Positions 47,033 to 56,608 of a DNA stretch of 59,008 nt are shown in pieces (position 1 is the first letter of the stretch; each line of letters begins with the position of its first letter). Location of the stretch: NCBI GenBank assembly GCA_003558435.1, contig PWLR01000007.1, positions 1 through 59,008 of the forward strand. The letters are read 5' to 3'. The translations under genes and the position numbers were made by a program. The notes below the pieces were generated by a model, which did no database searches, was not told the DNA's origin, and was given only the letters and a program-made list of their open reading frames with translations. The stretch comes from Nitriliruptoraceae bacterium (GTDB lineage Bacteria > Actinomycetota > Nitriliruptoria > Nitriliruptorales > Nitriliruptoraceae).

Positions 47033-48086
47033 GCCCGACGTCCCCGAGCGCCCCACCCCCACCGGCCGCAAGCGCCGGCACCTCGAGGTCTGCCTGGGCG
47101 AGGACGTCGACTTCCAGACCCGCACCACCGGGCTCGAGGACGTCGAGCTGCCCTACCACGCGCTTCCCGGGACCCGTCTCGCCGACATCGACCTGTCGTG
47201 CACCGTGCTCGGTCGCCGGCTCCGTGCGCCACTGCTGATCGGGGCGATGACCGGCGGTGAGCGGCTCGGTGCCAGGATCAACCGCTCGCTGGCCGAGGCG
47301 GCGCAACGCTGCGGTGTCGGGTTCATGCTCGGCTCGCAACGCGTGATGCTCGAACATCCGCGGACCCGGCCGAGCTTCCTGGTCCGGGACCTCGCCCCCG
47401 ACGTGCTGCTGGTCGGCAACCTCGGGATCGGGCAGCTCATCGCCGGCTACGGCGCCGACGAGGCGACCGCGGCCGTCGAGCTGGTCGGGGCCGACGCGCT
47501 CGCGATCCACCTCAACCCGCTGCAGGAGGCGGTCCAGGGCGGTGACACCGATCTGCGTCAGGGCCGGGACCACCTGGCGGCACTGGTGGAGGCCGTGCCG
47601 TTCCCGGTGATGGTCAAGGAGGTCGGTCACGGCATCGGGCGTGCGACGGCGAGGCAGCTACGCGGGATCGACCTCGCCGCGATCGACGTCGCCGGCGCCG
47701 GCGGCACCTCGTGGGCGCGGGTCGAGCAGTTCGTGAAGGACGGCGAGGTGCGGGCTCCGGCGCTGGCCGAGCTCGGGGTCCCGACCGCACGGGCGCTCAT
47801 CGAGGTCGGTGCGGAGCTGCCGGACGTACCGCGCATCGCCTCCGGCGGCATCCGGACCGGGGTCGACGTCGCCCGCGCCCTGAGCCTCGGTGCCAGCGCG
47901 GCCGCCGTCGCGCGACCGCTGCTCGAACCCGCCCTTCAGGGACCGGACGCGGTGGTCGCCTGGATCGAGGCGCTCCTGGACGAGTTGCGGATCGCCCTGT
48001 TCGTCACCGGTGTGGGCTCCGCAGGGGAACTCACGCGCCGCGAACGGGCCGACGTGGCGGACGCGACCCGCGCGGAGGTCACCTGA
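47025..48086 (+). CDS. idi2: Isopentenyl-diphosphate delta-isomerase, type 2
   Basis: This 353-residue FMN/NADPH-dependent enzyme interconverts IPP and DMAPP, supplying both C5 units to crtE. It has the TIM-barrel motifs PLLIGAMTGG, HLNPLQEAVQGGD (substrate and metal site), VKEVGHGI, AGAGGTSWARVE and IASGGIRTGVDVARAL (FMN phosphate site). ATG at 47025 lies inside the crtI 3' end. It is the last gene of the operon and converges on the exporter permease, with 18 bp between the stops. Confidence 0.94.
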   Translation: MPEPDVPERPTPTGRKRRHLEVCLGEDVDFQTRTTGLEDVELPYHALPGTRLADIDLSCTVLGRRLRAPLLIGAMTGGERLGARINRSLAEAAQRCGVGFMLGSQRVMLEHPRTRPSFLVRDLAPDVLLVGNLGIGQLIAGYGADEATAAVELVGADALAIHLNPLQEAVQGGDTDLRQGRDHLAALVEAVPFPVMVKEVGHGIGRATARQLRGIDLAAIDVAGAGGTSWARVEQFVKDGEVRAPALAELGVPTARALIEVGAELPDVPRIASGGIRTGVDVARALSLGASAAAVARPLLEPALQGPDAVVAWIEALLDELRIALFVTGVGSAGELTRRERADVADATRAEVT

Positions 48087-48104
48087 GCGATGTGGCGGGG
48101 CCGA

Positions 48105-49277
48105 TCAGCGGGTGAGGGTGCGCTGCAGGGTGAGGCTGCCGAGCGCCAGCAGCGTCACGGCCATCCCGGCCAGCACCCCGACCTCCGTCAGGACATCGGC
48201 GAGGGTGCCGTCACGGCGCACGATCTCGGCCATCGCCTGGTTCGCCCAGGCGTGCGGGGTGATGCGCGCCACGGTGCGCATCACGTCCGGATACAGCTCC
48301 AGCGGCACCATCGAACCACCGAGCGCGGCCGCGCCCAGGCCGAGACCGAGCGCCACGCCACCGGCCTGGCTGTCGTTGCGCAGGGTGGACCCGAGCAACA
48401 GCCCGGTGGCCGCAGCGACCGCACAGAACAGCAACAGGACCACCCCGGTCGCCAGGGGGTCGCCCCAGTCGACCCGGAACAGCAGCGCACTGGCGACCAC
48501 GATGTAGACCGCCTGCACCAGGGCGATGAGGAAGCGGCCTCCGCCCTGGCCGACGACGATGACCGACATCGGTGTCGAGGTCGACAGCATCCGCCGGGCC
48601 ACCCCGTACTGGCGCGTCTGGATCAGGGCCGCCGAGCCGAACAGCGCCGTCAGGAAGGTGAACAGCAGCAGCTGCGTCGAGGCGCCGAGGTCGAACTGGC
48701 CCAGCCCGCCGAACTCCTGCTGTAGTTCGTCGGATCCGAGCTGCTCCGCGGTCACCTCGATGGCCGCGATGCGATCCTGGACCTGCAGCGCGACCCGGCG
48801 CAGCTCCGCCGGGTCCGCGTCCAGGCCGGCCGCGGCGATCAGCGCCGCCTGCCCGGGGGCGGCCTGCCGCCCGACCGCGCCCGCCACCAGCGCCTCGAGC
48901 GACGCGGCGGTCGCGTCCGGCCGGCCGACGAAGACCACGGTGATCGGACCCACCGAACGCAGGGCCTCGTCGTAGCCGTCGGGCACCACCACCCCCGCAC
49001 TCAGCAGGCCACGGTCGATGTCGTCACGCAGCGACGCCGCATCATCGAAGGGGGCGACGGCGATCCCCTGCAGGGCGTCCAGCTCGTCGATGAGGGCCGT
49101 GGCCGACGCGTCGCCGGGCGGGGCGACCACCCCCAGCCGGGTCTCGGACGTGCCCCCGAACTGGGCACCGATGAACACCACGAGCAGCAACGGCAGCAGG
49201 AACACGAAGAACAGGTTCTACCGGTCCCGCAGGGTGCGCGTGAGCTCGTTGCGGGCGATGACCCAGGCTCTGATCAT
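48105..49277 (-). pseudogene. ABC-2 type exporter permease 2, interrupted by in-frame amber codon
   Basis: The gene starts at ATG 49277 with GAGGG four bases upstream and 7 bp after the sister permease stop. It reads MIRAWVIARNELTRTLRDR, then TAG at 49220-49218, then NLFFVFLLPLLL and an intact frame to 48105. The N-terminus aligns with the sister permease (MIRAALIILGKDLRLRLRDRS), where the amber position is Ser21, so one C-to-A change in TCG would explain it. The rest shows a large extracytoplasmic domain and about five C-terminal helices of the ABC-2/YhgE type. Options are a recent nonsense mutation, a sequencing error, readthrough, or initiation at GTG 49205 giving 366 residues without the cytosolic N-terminus. 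Confidence 0.75.
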
Positions 49278-49284
49278 GTCGCCC

Positions 49285-50469
49285 TCACCATGTCGACGCC
49301 CGTCGCTGGCGGAGCACGGCCGGGACCGCGGCCACGATCCCGAAGGCCACGATCGCGCCGGCCGCCGGCCAGACCACGCTCCAGTCGCCGGTCGCCCGCA
49401 GGTCGGCCAGTCCGCGCAGGAACCAGCCGTGGGGGGACAGCAGCGAGGCGATGCGCAGCAGCTCGGCGTCGCCTGGGACCGGGAAGAACACCCCGCCGAG
49501 CAGGCCCAGCACGATCGCGATCACCGATTGCAGGTTGCCGGCCTGCTCGGCCGTCCGGGCGAAGCTCGCGACCAGCGCGAGCACGCCCAGTGCGGCCAGC
49601 ACCAACGCGACCACCAGGACCGCCACGCCGGGCGCGGGACCCCAGTCCGCACCGAGCAGCGCCGACGAGGCGACCGCGAGCACGGTCATCGAGGTCAGCC
49701 CCAGGACGAACGCGCCACCGATCTTGCCGAGGTGGATCGCCCCGGGCCGGATCGGTGCGGCCAGCAGCCGGGGCATGGTGCCCTGTTGCCGTTCCTCCAG
49801 GAGCCCGGTGACGCCGAACTGGGTCACGAAGAACACGAAGAAGGCGGCCATCCCCGCCGCCAGGTAGCTCGTGCTGTCCAGCCGGTCGCCGCTCGCGGTG
49901 GCTTGCTGGACGATCCGGACGACGTCCGGGGTCGCGGCGGCCTGCTCGGCCGCAGCCGCGACGTCCGCCGGGCCGGGCGCCGATCCGGCCACCTCGGCGG
50001 CGGTCACGACCGCGAGTCCGACGTGCCCGACCTGGGTCGCGTAGGCCTCGGCCACCCCTCGGGCGATCTCGCCCGGCAGGACCCGGCCCGCCGTCACCAG
50101 GACCGCGATCTCCGTGGCGCGGCCCGCGCCGACCTCGTCGCTGAAGCCCGCCGGGATCAGCCAGGCGACGTCGATGTCCCCGGCGGCGACCTCGCGTCGC
50201 GCCTCGGCCTCGTCATCGACCTCGACGAGGGTCACGATCTCGTCCGCGGCCAGCGCCGGGAGCACACCGTCGACGAACCCGACCGCCACCTCGCCGCCGT
50301 CGGCGTCGACGACCGCGGCGGTGATCCCCCGCGGCTGGTCGTCGGGGAGGATCGCGGCGAACAGGGCCGTCAGGCCGAGCGGCACCACCACCGCCAACAG
50401 CAGCACACTGCGGTCACGCAGCCGCAGACGCAGGTCCTTGCCGAGGATGATCAGGGCCGCGCGGATCAT
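49285..50469 (-). CDS. ABC-2 type exporter permease 1
   Basis: This 394-residue membrane protein has an N-terminal cytosolic stretch and a first helix (VLLLAVVVPLGLTALFAAIL). A roughly 150-residue extracytoplasmic domain follows, then about five helices with LLEERQQGTMPRLLAAPIRPGAI, the typical ABC-2 loop. It probably forms the translocation pathway with the second permease and the adjacent ATPase. The ATG is 1 bp from the ATPase stop. The substrate is unknown; such trios export drugs, lipids or glycolipids. Confidence 0.9.
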   Translation of the reverse strand: MIRAALIILGKDLRLRLRDRSVLLLAVVVPLGLTALFAAILPDDQPRGITAAVVDADGGEVAVGFVDGVLPALAADEIVTLVEVDDEAEARREVAAGDIDVAWLIPAGFSDEVGAGRATEIAVLVTAGRVLPGEIARGVAEAYATQVGHVGLAVVTAAEVAGSAPGPADVAAAAEQAAATPDVVRIVQQATASGDRLDSTSYLAAGMAAFFVFFVTQFGVTGLLEERQQGTMPRLLAAPIRPGAIHLGKIGGAFVLGLTSMTVLAVASSALLGADWGPAPGVAVLVVALVLAALGVLALVASFARTAEQAGNLQSVIAIVLGLLGGVFFPVPGDAELLRIASLLSPHGWFLRGLADLRATGDWSVVWPAAGAIVAFGIVAAVPAVLRQRRASTW

Positions 50470-50470
50470 C

Positions 50471-51433
50471 TCAGTGCCTCAGCGCTTTGCCGGTGAGGTG
50501 CAGGAAGACGTCCTCGAGATCGGGCTCGCGGACCTCGACCCCGGTGACGGTCGCGCCCTGCTCGGCGACGGCACCCAACAGGCTGGCGAGTCGCGAACCG
50601 GCACCGTGCATCAGACACACGACCGTCGACTCCTCCACATCCGCGGATCGCACCCCCTCGACACCGGCACAGGCCTCGGCGGCGGCGACGGCGTCCCCGA
50701 AGACCTCGAGCCGCACGAGGTCCTGCTCCCCGAGGGTGGCGACCAGTTCGCGCCGGGTCCCCTCCGCGATCAGCCGGCCCTGGTCGACGATGGCGATGCG
50801 ACGGCACAGGCGCTCGGCCTCTTCCATGTAGTGGGTCGTGTAGAGCACCGCGAGCCCCTCACCCGAGAGCTGCTCGACGGATTCGAGGATGGCGTTGCGC
50901 GACTGCGGGTCGACCCCGACCGTCGGTTCGTCGAGGATCAACAGTCGCGGTCGGTGGAGCAGTCCGATGCCGATGTTGAGCCGCCGTTTCATCCCGCCGG
51001 AGAACTCGCCCGCGCGGTCCCCGGCGCGGTCGGTCAGCCCGATGACCTCCAGCACCTCGTCGGTGCGGGTCCGCAAGGGCTGCTTCGCCAGCCCGTACAG
51101 CCGCCCGAAGAAGGTCAGGTTCTCCCGAGCGGACAGATCGGGGTAGATCGCCAGGTCCTGCGGCACGAGCCCGACGGCACCCTTGGCGGCGGCCGCCGTC
51201 GGGGACATCCGCTCCCCCGCGACCGTGATCGATCCGGCATCGGGACGCAGCAGACCGGCGATCATCGAGATCGTGGTGGTCTTGCCCGCCCCGTTGGGGC
51301 CGAGCAGCCCGAAGGTCTCACCTGGGGCGATGTCGAAGCCGACCTCGACGACCGCCGGTTGGTCACCGTACGACTTCTGCAGGCCTTCACAGGACAGGAC
51401 GGGGGCCGTACCGATCAGCAGCTTCGCCATCAC
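50471..51433 (-). CDS. ABC exporter ATP-binding protein (DrrA/CcmA type)
   Basis: This 320-residue ATPase has Walker A GPNGAGKTTT, Q-loop region LVPQDLAIYPDL, signature EFSGGMKRRLNIG, Walker B RLLILDEPTVGVD and the switch His in YTTHYMEEAERL. The C-terminal 90 residues are the regulatory domain common in drug-resistance and ABC-2 exporters. It is the first gene of the three-gene leftward exporter unit that converges on the carotenoid operon. A functional link to carotenoids is possible but not shown. Confidence 0.94.
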   Translation of the reverse strand: MMAKLLIGTAPVLSCEGLQKSYGDQPAVVEVGFDIAPGETFGLLGPNGAGKTTTISMIAGLLRPDAGSITVAGERMSPTAAAAKGAVGLVPQDLAIYPDLSARENLTFFGRLYGLAKQPLRTRTDEVLEVIGLTDRAGDRAGEFSGGMKRRLNIGIGLLHRPRLLILDEPTVGVDPQSRNAILESVEQLSGEGLAVLYTTHYMEEAERLCRRIAIVDQGRLIAEGTRRELVATLGEQDLVRLEVFGDAVAAAEACAGVEGVRSADVEESTVVCLMHGAGSRLASLLGAVAEQGATVTGVEVREPDLEDVFLHLTGKALRH

Positions 51434-51552
51434 GAGCCCCAGACCGGGGTGCTTCGGAGACCCCGTAGCGTCGATGACCGGATCCGCACCGGCCTCGAGA
51501 CGTCACCCTAGACCAGCGCGCGGGCGGGGAGCGACGGGACGGGCCTCCCCGG

Positions 51553-53619
51553 TCAGACGTTGGCGGCCCGCATCGACGCGAGTTCCCGTTTGAGGTCCGA
51601 GAGCTCGTCGCGCAACCGGGCGGCGTACTCGAAGCGCAGCTCGGCCGCCGCCTCCTGCATCTCCTGATCCAACCGGGCGATCAACGCCTGCAGATCCTCC
51701 TGCGGCAGTTCGGATGCGTCGACGATGCCACCGGTGATCGACACCGGGGAATCGTCGGGGCGGTAGTCCTCACCGAGCTCCTCGGCGCGGACCGCCTGGA
51801 TGATGTCTCCGACGCGCTTGCGGATGGTCTGCGGGTCGATGCCGTGTTCCAGGTTGTGGGCGAGCTGCTTCTCACGACGACGGTCGGTCTCGTTCAGCGC
51901 GAGGGTCATGGCCTTGGTGATGTTGTCGGCGTACATCAACACCTGGCCGTCGATGTTGCGTGCCGCGCGCCCGATGGTCTGGATCAGGGCCGTCCCCGAA
52001 CGCAGGAAGCCCTCCTTGTCGGCATCGAGGATCGCGACCAGTGAGACCTCGGGCAGATCGAGGCCCTCGCGCAGCAGGTTGATGCCCACCAACACGTCGA
52101 ACTCGCCCAGCCGCAACGAGCGCAGGATCTCCACCCGCTCGACGGTGTCGATGTCGGAGTGCAGGTAGCGGACCCGGACGCCGTTCTCGAGCAGGTAGTC
52201 GGTCAAATCCTCCGACATCTTCTTGGTGAGCGTGGTCACGAGCACCCGCTGGTCGCGCTCGGTGCGCTGGCGGATCTCCTCCATCAGGTCGTCGATCTGT
52301 CCAGCGGTCGGACGGACCACCACCTCCGGGTCGACGAGCCCGGTCGGGCGGATGATCTGTTCCGCGATGGTGTCGGACTCCCGACGCTCGTACGGCCCCG
52401 GGGTGGCGGAGATGAACAGGCGTTGCCCGACGCGTTCCAGGTACTCGTCGAAGGTCAGCGGACGGTTGTCCCGCGCCGAGGGCAGACGGAACCCGTGCTC
52501 GACCAGGTTGTCCTTGCGCGACCGGTCGCCCTCGTACATGCCGCCGATCTGCGGCACGGTCACGTGCGACTCGTCGAGGAAGACGACGAAGTCGTCCGGG
52601 AAGTAGTCGAGCAGGGTGTAGGGCGACTGGCCCGGCGCGCGGCCGTCGAAGTGGCGCGAGTAGTTCTCGATGCCGTTGCAGAACCCGACCTCGCGGATCA
52701 TCTCGAGGTCGTAGTTGGTGCGCATCTTCAGCCGCTGCGCCTCGAGCAGCTTGCCCTCCCGTTCGAACTCGGCGAGACGCTCCTCGAGTTCCGATTCGAT
52801 GGAGCCGACCGCCCGCTCGATGGCTTCCCGCGACGACACGTAGTGCGAGGCCGGGAAGATCGCCGCCTGCCCGATCGGTTTGCTGACCTCACCGGTGAGC
52901 GGATCGACCCGGGTGATCCGGTCGACCTCATCACCGAAGAACTCGACGCGGATGGCCTTCTCGTCGTCGGCCGGGAACACCTCCAGGGTGTCGCCGCGGA
53001 CCCGGAAGGTCCCTCGGACCAGCGTGAGGTCGTTGCGCGAGTACTGCAGGTCGACCAGTTTGCGCATGGACGCGTCGAGCCCGGCCTCGTCCCCCGAGCG
53101 CAGCGAGAGCACGTGGTCCTCGTACTCGAACGGCGAGCCGAGCCCGTAGATGCACGACACCGAGGCGACCACCACGATGTCCCGGCGCGAGAGCAGCCCC
53201 ATCGTCGCGCGGTGACGGAGCCGGTCGATCTCGTCGTTGACCGACGAGTCCTTCTCGATGTAGGTGTCGCTCGAGGCGATGTAGGCCTCGGGCTGGTAGT
53301 AGTCGTAGTAGGAGACGAAGTACTCGACCGCGTTGTCGGGCAGGAAGTCGCGGAACTCGTTGGCGAGCTGCGCGGCCAGCGTCTTGTTGGGCGCCATCAC
53401 CAGCGCCGGTCGCTGCAGGTTCTCGAGCACCTTGGCGGCCGTGAAGGTCTTGCCGGTCCCGGTCGCGCCGAGCAGCGTGACGGCCTTCTCCCCCTGCGCG
53501 AAGGCGTCGGTGATCTCCGCGATGGCACGCGGCTGGTCGCCTTGGGGCGTGAAGTCGCTGACCACCCGGAAGGGGGTGTCGGACCGGAGGTTACGGTGGA
53601 GTTGCGCGCGATCGCTCAT
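51553..53619 (-). CDS. uvrB: Excinuclease ABC subunit B
   Basis: This 688-residue helicase-like repair protein receives DNA from UvrA and recruits UvrC. It has Walker [13 protein letters not shown] near residue 45, the damage-probing beta-hairpin with [16 protein letters not shown] (Walker B region), helicase motif [11 protein letters not shown], and a C-terminal UVR motif ([20 protein letters not shown]) that binds UvrC. ATG at 53619 is where homology begins. The open frame extends 150 codons upstream over the next gene without support. No LexA-like box was seen just upstream. Confidence 0.97.
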   Translation of the reverse strand: MSDRAQLHRNLRSDTPFRVVSDFTPQGDQPRAIAEITDAFAQGEKAVTLLGATGTGKTFTAAKVLENLQRPALVMAPNKTLAAQLANEFRDFLPDNAVEYFVSYYDYYQPEAYIASSDTYIEKDSSVNDEIDRLRHRATMGLLSRRDIVVVASVSCIYGLGSPFEYEDHVLSLRSGDEAGLDASMRKLVDLQYSRNDLTLVRGTFRVRGDTLEVFPADDEKAIRVEFFGDEVDRITRVDPLTGEVSKPIGQAAIFPASHYVSSREAIERAVGSIESELEERLAEFEREGKLLEAQRLKMRTNYDLEMIREVGFCNGIENYSRHFDGRAPGQSPYTLLDYFPDDFVVFLDESHVTVPQIGGMYEGDRSRKDNLVEHGFRLPSARDNRPLTFDEYLERVGQRLFISATPGPYERRESDTIAEQIIRPTGLVDPEVVVRPTAGQIDDLMEEIRQRTERDQRVLVTTLTKKMSEDLTDYLLENGVRVRYLHSDIDTVERVEILRSLRLGEFDVLVGINLLREGLDLPEVSLVAILDADKEGFLRSGTALIQTIGRAARNIDGQVLMYADNITKAMTLALNETDRRREKQLAHNLEHGIDPQTIRKRVGDIIQAVRAEELGEDYRPDDSPVSITGGIVDASELPQEDLQALIARLDQEMQEAAAELRFEYAARLRDELSDLKRELASMRAANV

Positions 53620-53695
53620 GGGTGTGAAGGTACCGGCGGGCTGTGACGACTCGACCCCGGCCCAGGCGTACGGACCGACGGGCACGGCGAGCCGC

Positions 53696-54844
53696 TCAGC
53701 CTTCCTGCGCCGCCACCAGGGGTTCGGAGAGCGTGACCGCCGGACGGTCCGGTGCCTCGTGGCGGCCACCGGCCGAACGCAGCATGGCGCGCGCCTCGGT
53801 CGGATCCGCCGGCGGGGAGGCCGCCCAGGCATCGATCCAGCGGGCGGCGCGGCGTGAGGCCCGGCCGTCCGCCAGGGAACGCAACGGACGTGTGGGCAGG
53901 TCCAGCAGGTCGGCGAGCAGCGCCGGCCAGGCGATCGGAGCGGGCCAGCCGTCGAGCACGACCGCGGCACCGAGTTCCTCCAGCGCCCCGGCCAACGCGC
54001 GTCCCTCCGCCTCCGGACCGGGCACCAGGGCCAACGGACGACCTGCCGCGGCCACGTCGGCGATCGCACTGCACGAGGCGCCGGCGATCACCACGTCGGC
54101 GGCGACCAGGTGCGGGAACACGTCCTCGCACCAACCATCGAACCGCACCCGGGAGGACGAGTTCCCCACGTTCGAGCACGGCCCCAGGACCGAGAAGGTC
54201 CAGGCCGCGGCGGTCGCAGCCGCCGATTCGATCGCTCCGGCATCGAGGTCGAGGCCGTCGCTGCCGGAGATGACGGTGACGTGACGGCCGTCTTCGGGCA
54301 CCCCGATGCGACGCCGGGCGGCGCGTTGACCGAGGCGACGTCCCTCGAAGCGGGACACGAACCCCGCGTGGACGGTCCGCCGCCGGATCTCCGGTGGGGT
54401 GTCCGCAGGCTCCAGTGCCGCGGGGAACGGGGCCAACCACGCGGTCGCCAGTTCGTGGACGGCGCCCGCTGCCGCGCCGACACCCGCGAACGGGCGACGA
54501 ACCGGCACGACCGGCACCCCGATCAGCCGCCCCAGCAGCGCCACGTCGAGCGGGCCGTCGACCACCAGCAGGGCGGGGTCCTCGTCCTCGACCCAGCGGG
54601 CCAGACGCGCAGCCAGGCGGGGCCCGAGGACCGCGTCACCGGAACCATCCACCAACGGCACCGCTCGTGTCGGGGGCGGTGGCACGGTGATGGAGCCGAC
54701 CTCGTCGAGCAGCGGGTCCGGCGTCCCGGACCGGAACAACGTCACGCGCGAATCGAGGCGTGGAACGATGGCCCGGGCACGACCCAGAGGGCCGGGACGG
54801 TCGTGGATGTAGAGACCGACGAGCGGTTTGATCGCGTTCGACAT
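53696..54844 (-). CDS. Glycosyltransferase-like protein (GT28/MurG-fold), unknown substrate
   Basis: This 382-residue protein shows a two-domain Rossmann layout like MurG/GT28 enzymes. The N-terminal half starts [18 protein letters not shown], and the C-terminal half has [41 protein letters not shown] and a helical end. The block [24 protein letters not shown] corresponds to the nucleotide-sugar site of that fold. No specific acceptor can be named. ATG at 54844 is set by GGGAGG upstream; the 26 extra codons of the open frame have no support. It sits between uvrB and a GAF-ANTAR gene. Confidence 0.7.
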   Translation of the reverse strand: MSNAIKPLVGLYIHDRPGPLGRARAIVPRLDSRVTLFRSGTPDPLLDEVGSITVPPPPTRAVPLVDGSGDAVLGPRLAARLARWVEDEDPALLVVDGPLDVALLGRLIGVPVVPVRRPFAGVGAAAGAVHELATAWLAPFPAALEPADTPPEIRRRTVHAGFVSRFEGRRLGQRAARRRIGVPEDGRHVTVISGSDGLDLDAGAIESAAATAAAWTFSVLGPCSNVGNSSSRVRFDGWCEDVFPHLVAADVVIAGASCSAIADVAAAGRPLALVPGPEAEGRALAGALEELGAAVVLDGWPAPIAWPALLADLLDLPTRPLRSLADGRASRRAARWIDAWAASPPADPTEARAMLRSAGGRHEAPDRPAVTLSEPLVAAQEG

Positions 54845-54998
54845 GTGCCCTCCGGGACGGGACACGGTCGAGGACCACGGACACACCAGCCGCGGGGGTG
54901 TCCCGTCGGCTGGTTGTCTCAACCTGCGAGAGACGCTAGACGAACGATGAGCCCTCGTCCACCCGTCCGAACGGTCACGATGGGCCGAGCGCCGCCGG

Positions 54999-55745
54999 TC
55001 ACTCCCTCGCGCGACGGAGAATCTGCTCGGCGATGTCCACGACCTTGATGTTGCGCTGCTGGGATGCCGAGCGCATCAGCCCGAAGGCTTCGTCCTCACT
55101 GCACCGCTGGGTCACCATCAGCACCCCCTTCGCTCGTTCGATCACGGAGCGATTGGCGAGGGCGGTCTCCAGCTGGCCGGTGAGGCGGATCGCCTGGCGG
55201 TACGCACGGGCATTGGCGAGCGTGGCGGCGGCCGGCGCGGCGATGCGAGAGGCGAGCAGCACGTCGTCGTCGGTCAACAGCTCCGAGTCCGCGGCGAAGA
55301 TGTTCAGTGCCCCGATCGCGACCTCACCCGAGAGCAACGGCACCGACAGCACGCTGCCGAAACCGAGCTCGAGTGCCCGTTCACGGAAGGTCGCCCAACG
55401 CTCGACCTCGGTGAGGCGCAGATGGTTCACCTCCCCCGAGCGCAGCGAGTCCACGCACGGTCCCTGGCCGAGTTCGTACTGGGCCTCGTCGGCGGCGAGC
55501 GCGTCGTCGCTCGTCCAGGCGGCCGTGACGTACTCCCCCTCGTCCCCGACGACGGTCACGCTCACCGCGGCGGAGGACGAGATGGCGCGCGACGTCAGTT
55601 CGAGCAGCTGTGTGAGCAACGCCCCCAGCGGCGCCTCGTCGAGCAGCAGTCGGGTGAGCTGCTCCAGGGTGGCGACGTAGGCGGCCGAGGTGTCCGGGCC
55701 GGGGCTTCCGGGGTGCCCGTCGGCAGGGTGCTTGACGTCGCTCAC
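54999..55745 (-). CDS. GAF-ANTAR domain RNA-binding antiterminator
   Basis: This 248-residue regulator has a GAF sensor domain (about residues 30-165, with GEYVTAAWTSDDALAADEAQYELGQGPCVDSL and GSVLSVPLLSGEVAIGALNIF). A C-terminal ANTAR domain follows (about 185-243, with RSVIERAKGVLMVTQRCSEDEAFGLMR). ANTAR proteins bind paired RNA hairpins and prevent termination. GAF-ANTAR pairs are especially common in actinobacteria. The GTG at 55745 follows GGAGG (then TGTCAC). Targets and signal are unknown. Its stop is followed by the glycosyltransferase-like gene on the same strand. Confidence 0.9.
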   Translation of the reverse strand: MSDVKHPADGHPGSPGPDTSAAYVATLEQLTRLLLDEAPLGALLTQLLELTSRAISSSAAVSVTVVGDEGEYVTAAWTSDDALAADEAQYELGQGPCVDSLRSGEVNHLRLTEVERWATFRERALELGFGSVLSVPLLSGEVAIGALNIFAADSELLTDDDVLLASRIAAPAAATLANARAYRQAIRLTGQLETALANRSVIERAKGVLMVTQRCSEDEAFGLMRSASQQRNIKVVDIAEQILRRARE

Positions 55746-55785
55746 GTGACACCTCCGGTCCGAGTGGTCCGACGAACGCGCGAGG

Positions 55786-56445
55786 TCATCCGTACTCCGG
55801 GGTGCGCCCCGGCTCCACGGCCGCGCGGCCACGACCGGCGGCCGCCACCAACTCGGCGTGGACCGCGTCGACCTGACCGACGAGTTCCTCGAGGCTTCCC
55901 TCGTTGTGCAGGATGTGGGTCGCCTCCTGCCGCCGTTGCCCGTCGTCGGCCTGCACCCGGATCCTGGCGCGCACGTCCTGCTCGTCGAGTCCTCGTGCCT
56001 CGACCAGTCGGCGGACCCGGAGTTCCTCGTCGGCGAGCACCACCAGCACGGCGTCGAACCGGCCGGTCTGCCCGGTCTCGATCAGCAGGGGATGGTCGAC
56101 CACGACCACCTCGTCGGCGGCGGCATCGGCGGCGGCGCCGATCTGGGCGATCCGCTCGGCGATGCGTGCCGCGATGCGGGGATGGGTGATGCGATCGAGG
56201 TCGGCGCGCGCGTCGTCGTCGGCGAACGCGACGTGGGCCAGTGCCTGGCGATCCAGGGTGCCGTCCGCCTGCACGATCGCCGGGCCGAACCGGGCCGCGA
56301 GGTCACGTAGCGTCGGCTCTCCCGGCTGCACGACCTCGCGCGCCACGGCGTCGGCGTCGATCACTTCACATCCGAGCGCGGCCAGGCGCTGGGCGACGGT
56401 CGACTTCCCACTGCCGATCCCGCCCGTCAATCCGACCAGGTACAC
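55786..56445 (-). CDS. coaE: Dephospho-CoA kinase
   Basis: This 219-residue kinase catalyses the last step of coenzyme A synthesis. It has the P-loop LTGGIGSGKSTV at residues 6-17, then GCEVIDADAVAREV, THPRI, and the lid/core segment VVVDHPLLIETGQ. The start is GTG at 56445, giving the conserved YLVGLTGG N-terminus. It follows rpsA after a strong hairpin, the usual actinobacterial rpsA-coaE order. Confidence 0.95.
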   Translation of the reverse strand: MYLVGLTGGIGSGKSTVAQRLAALGCEVIDADAVAREVVQPGEPTLRDLAARFGPAIVQADGTLDRQALAHVAFADDDARADLDRITHPRIAARIAERIAQIGAAADAAADEVVVVDHPLLIETGQTGRFDAVLVVLADEELRVRRLVEARGLDEQDVRARIRVQADDGQRRQEATHILHNEGSLEELVGQVDAVHAELVAAAGRGRAAVEPGRTPEYG

Positions 56446-56558
56446 GTCATCTCCGATCCGACGTCCGCCGGACGTCCGGTGTCGAGGCTAGTCCCCTTCC
56501 GCGGATGGATCGCCCCACGCGGCTGGATGCGCCGAGCCGTACCCGGGCGGGCCCAGGA

Positions 56559-56590
56559 CGACGCCCCGGCGCGAGAGCACCGGGGCGTCG
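56559..56590 (-). terminator. Hairpin terminator after rpsA
   Basis: A perfect 11-bp GC-rich stem (56559-56569 with 56580-56590) with a 10-nt loop begins about 19 bp after the rpsA stop. No T-run follows. It is the likely end, or a partial stop, of the abundant rpsA transcript before coaE. Confidence 0.6.
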
Positions 56591-56608
56591 ACCTACGCGG
56601 GGCCGGAC

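Noticed and set aside
53620..54069. 150-codon extension of uvrB
   Set aside because: It overlaps the glycosyltransferase-like gene in another frame and has no uvrB homology. ATG at 53619 gives the normal length.
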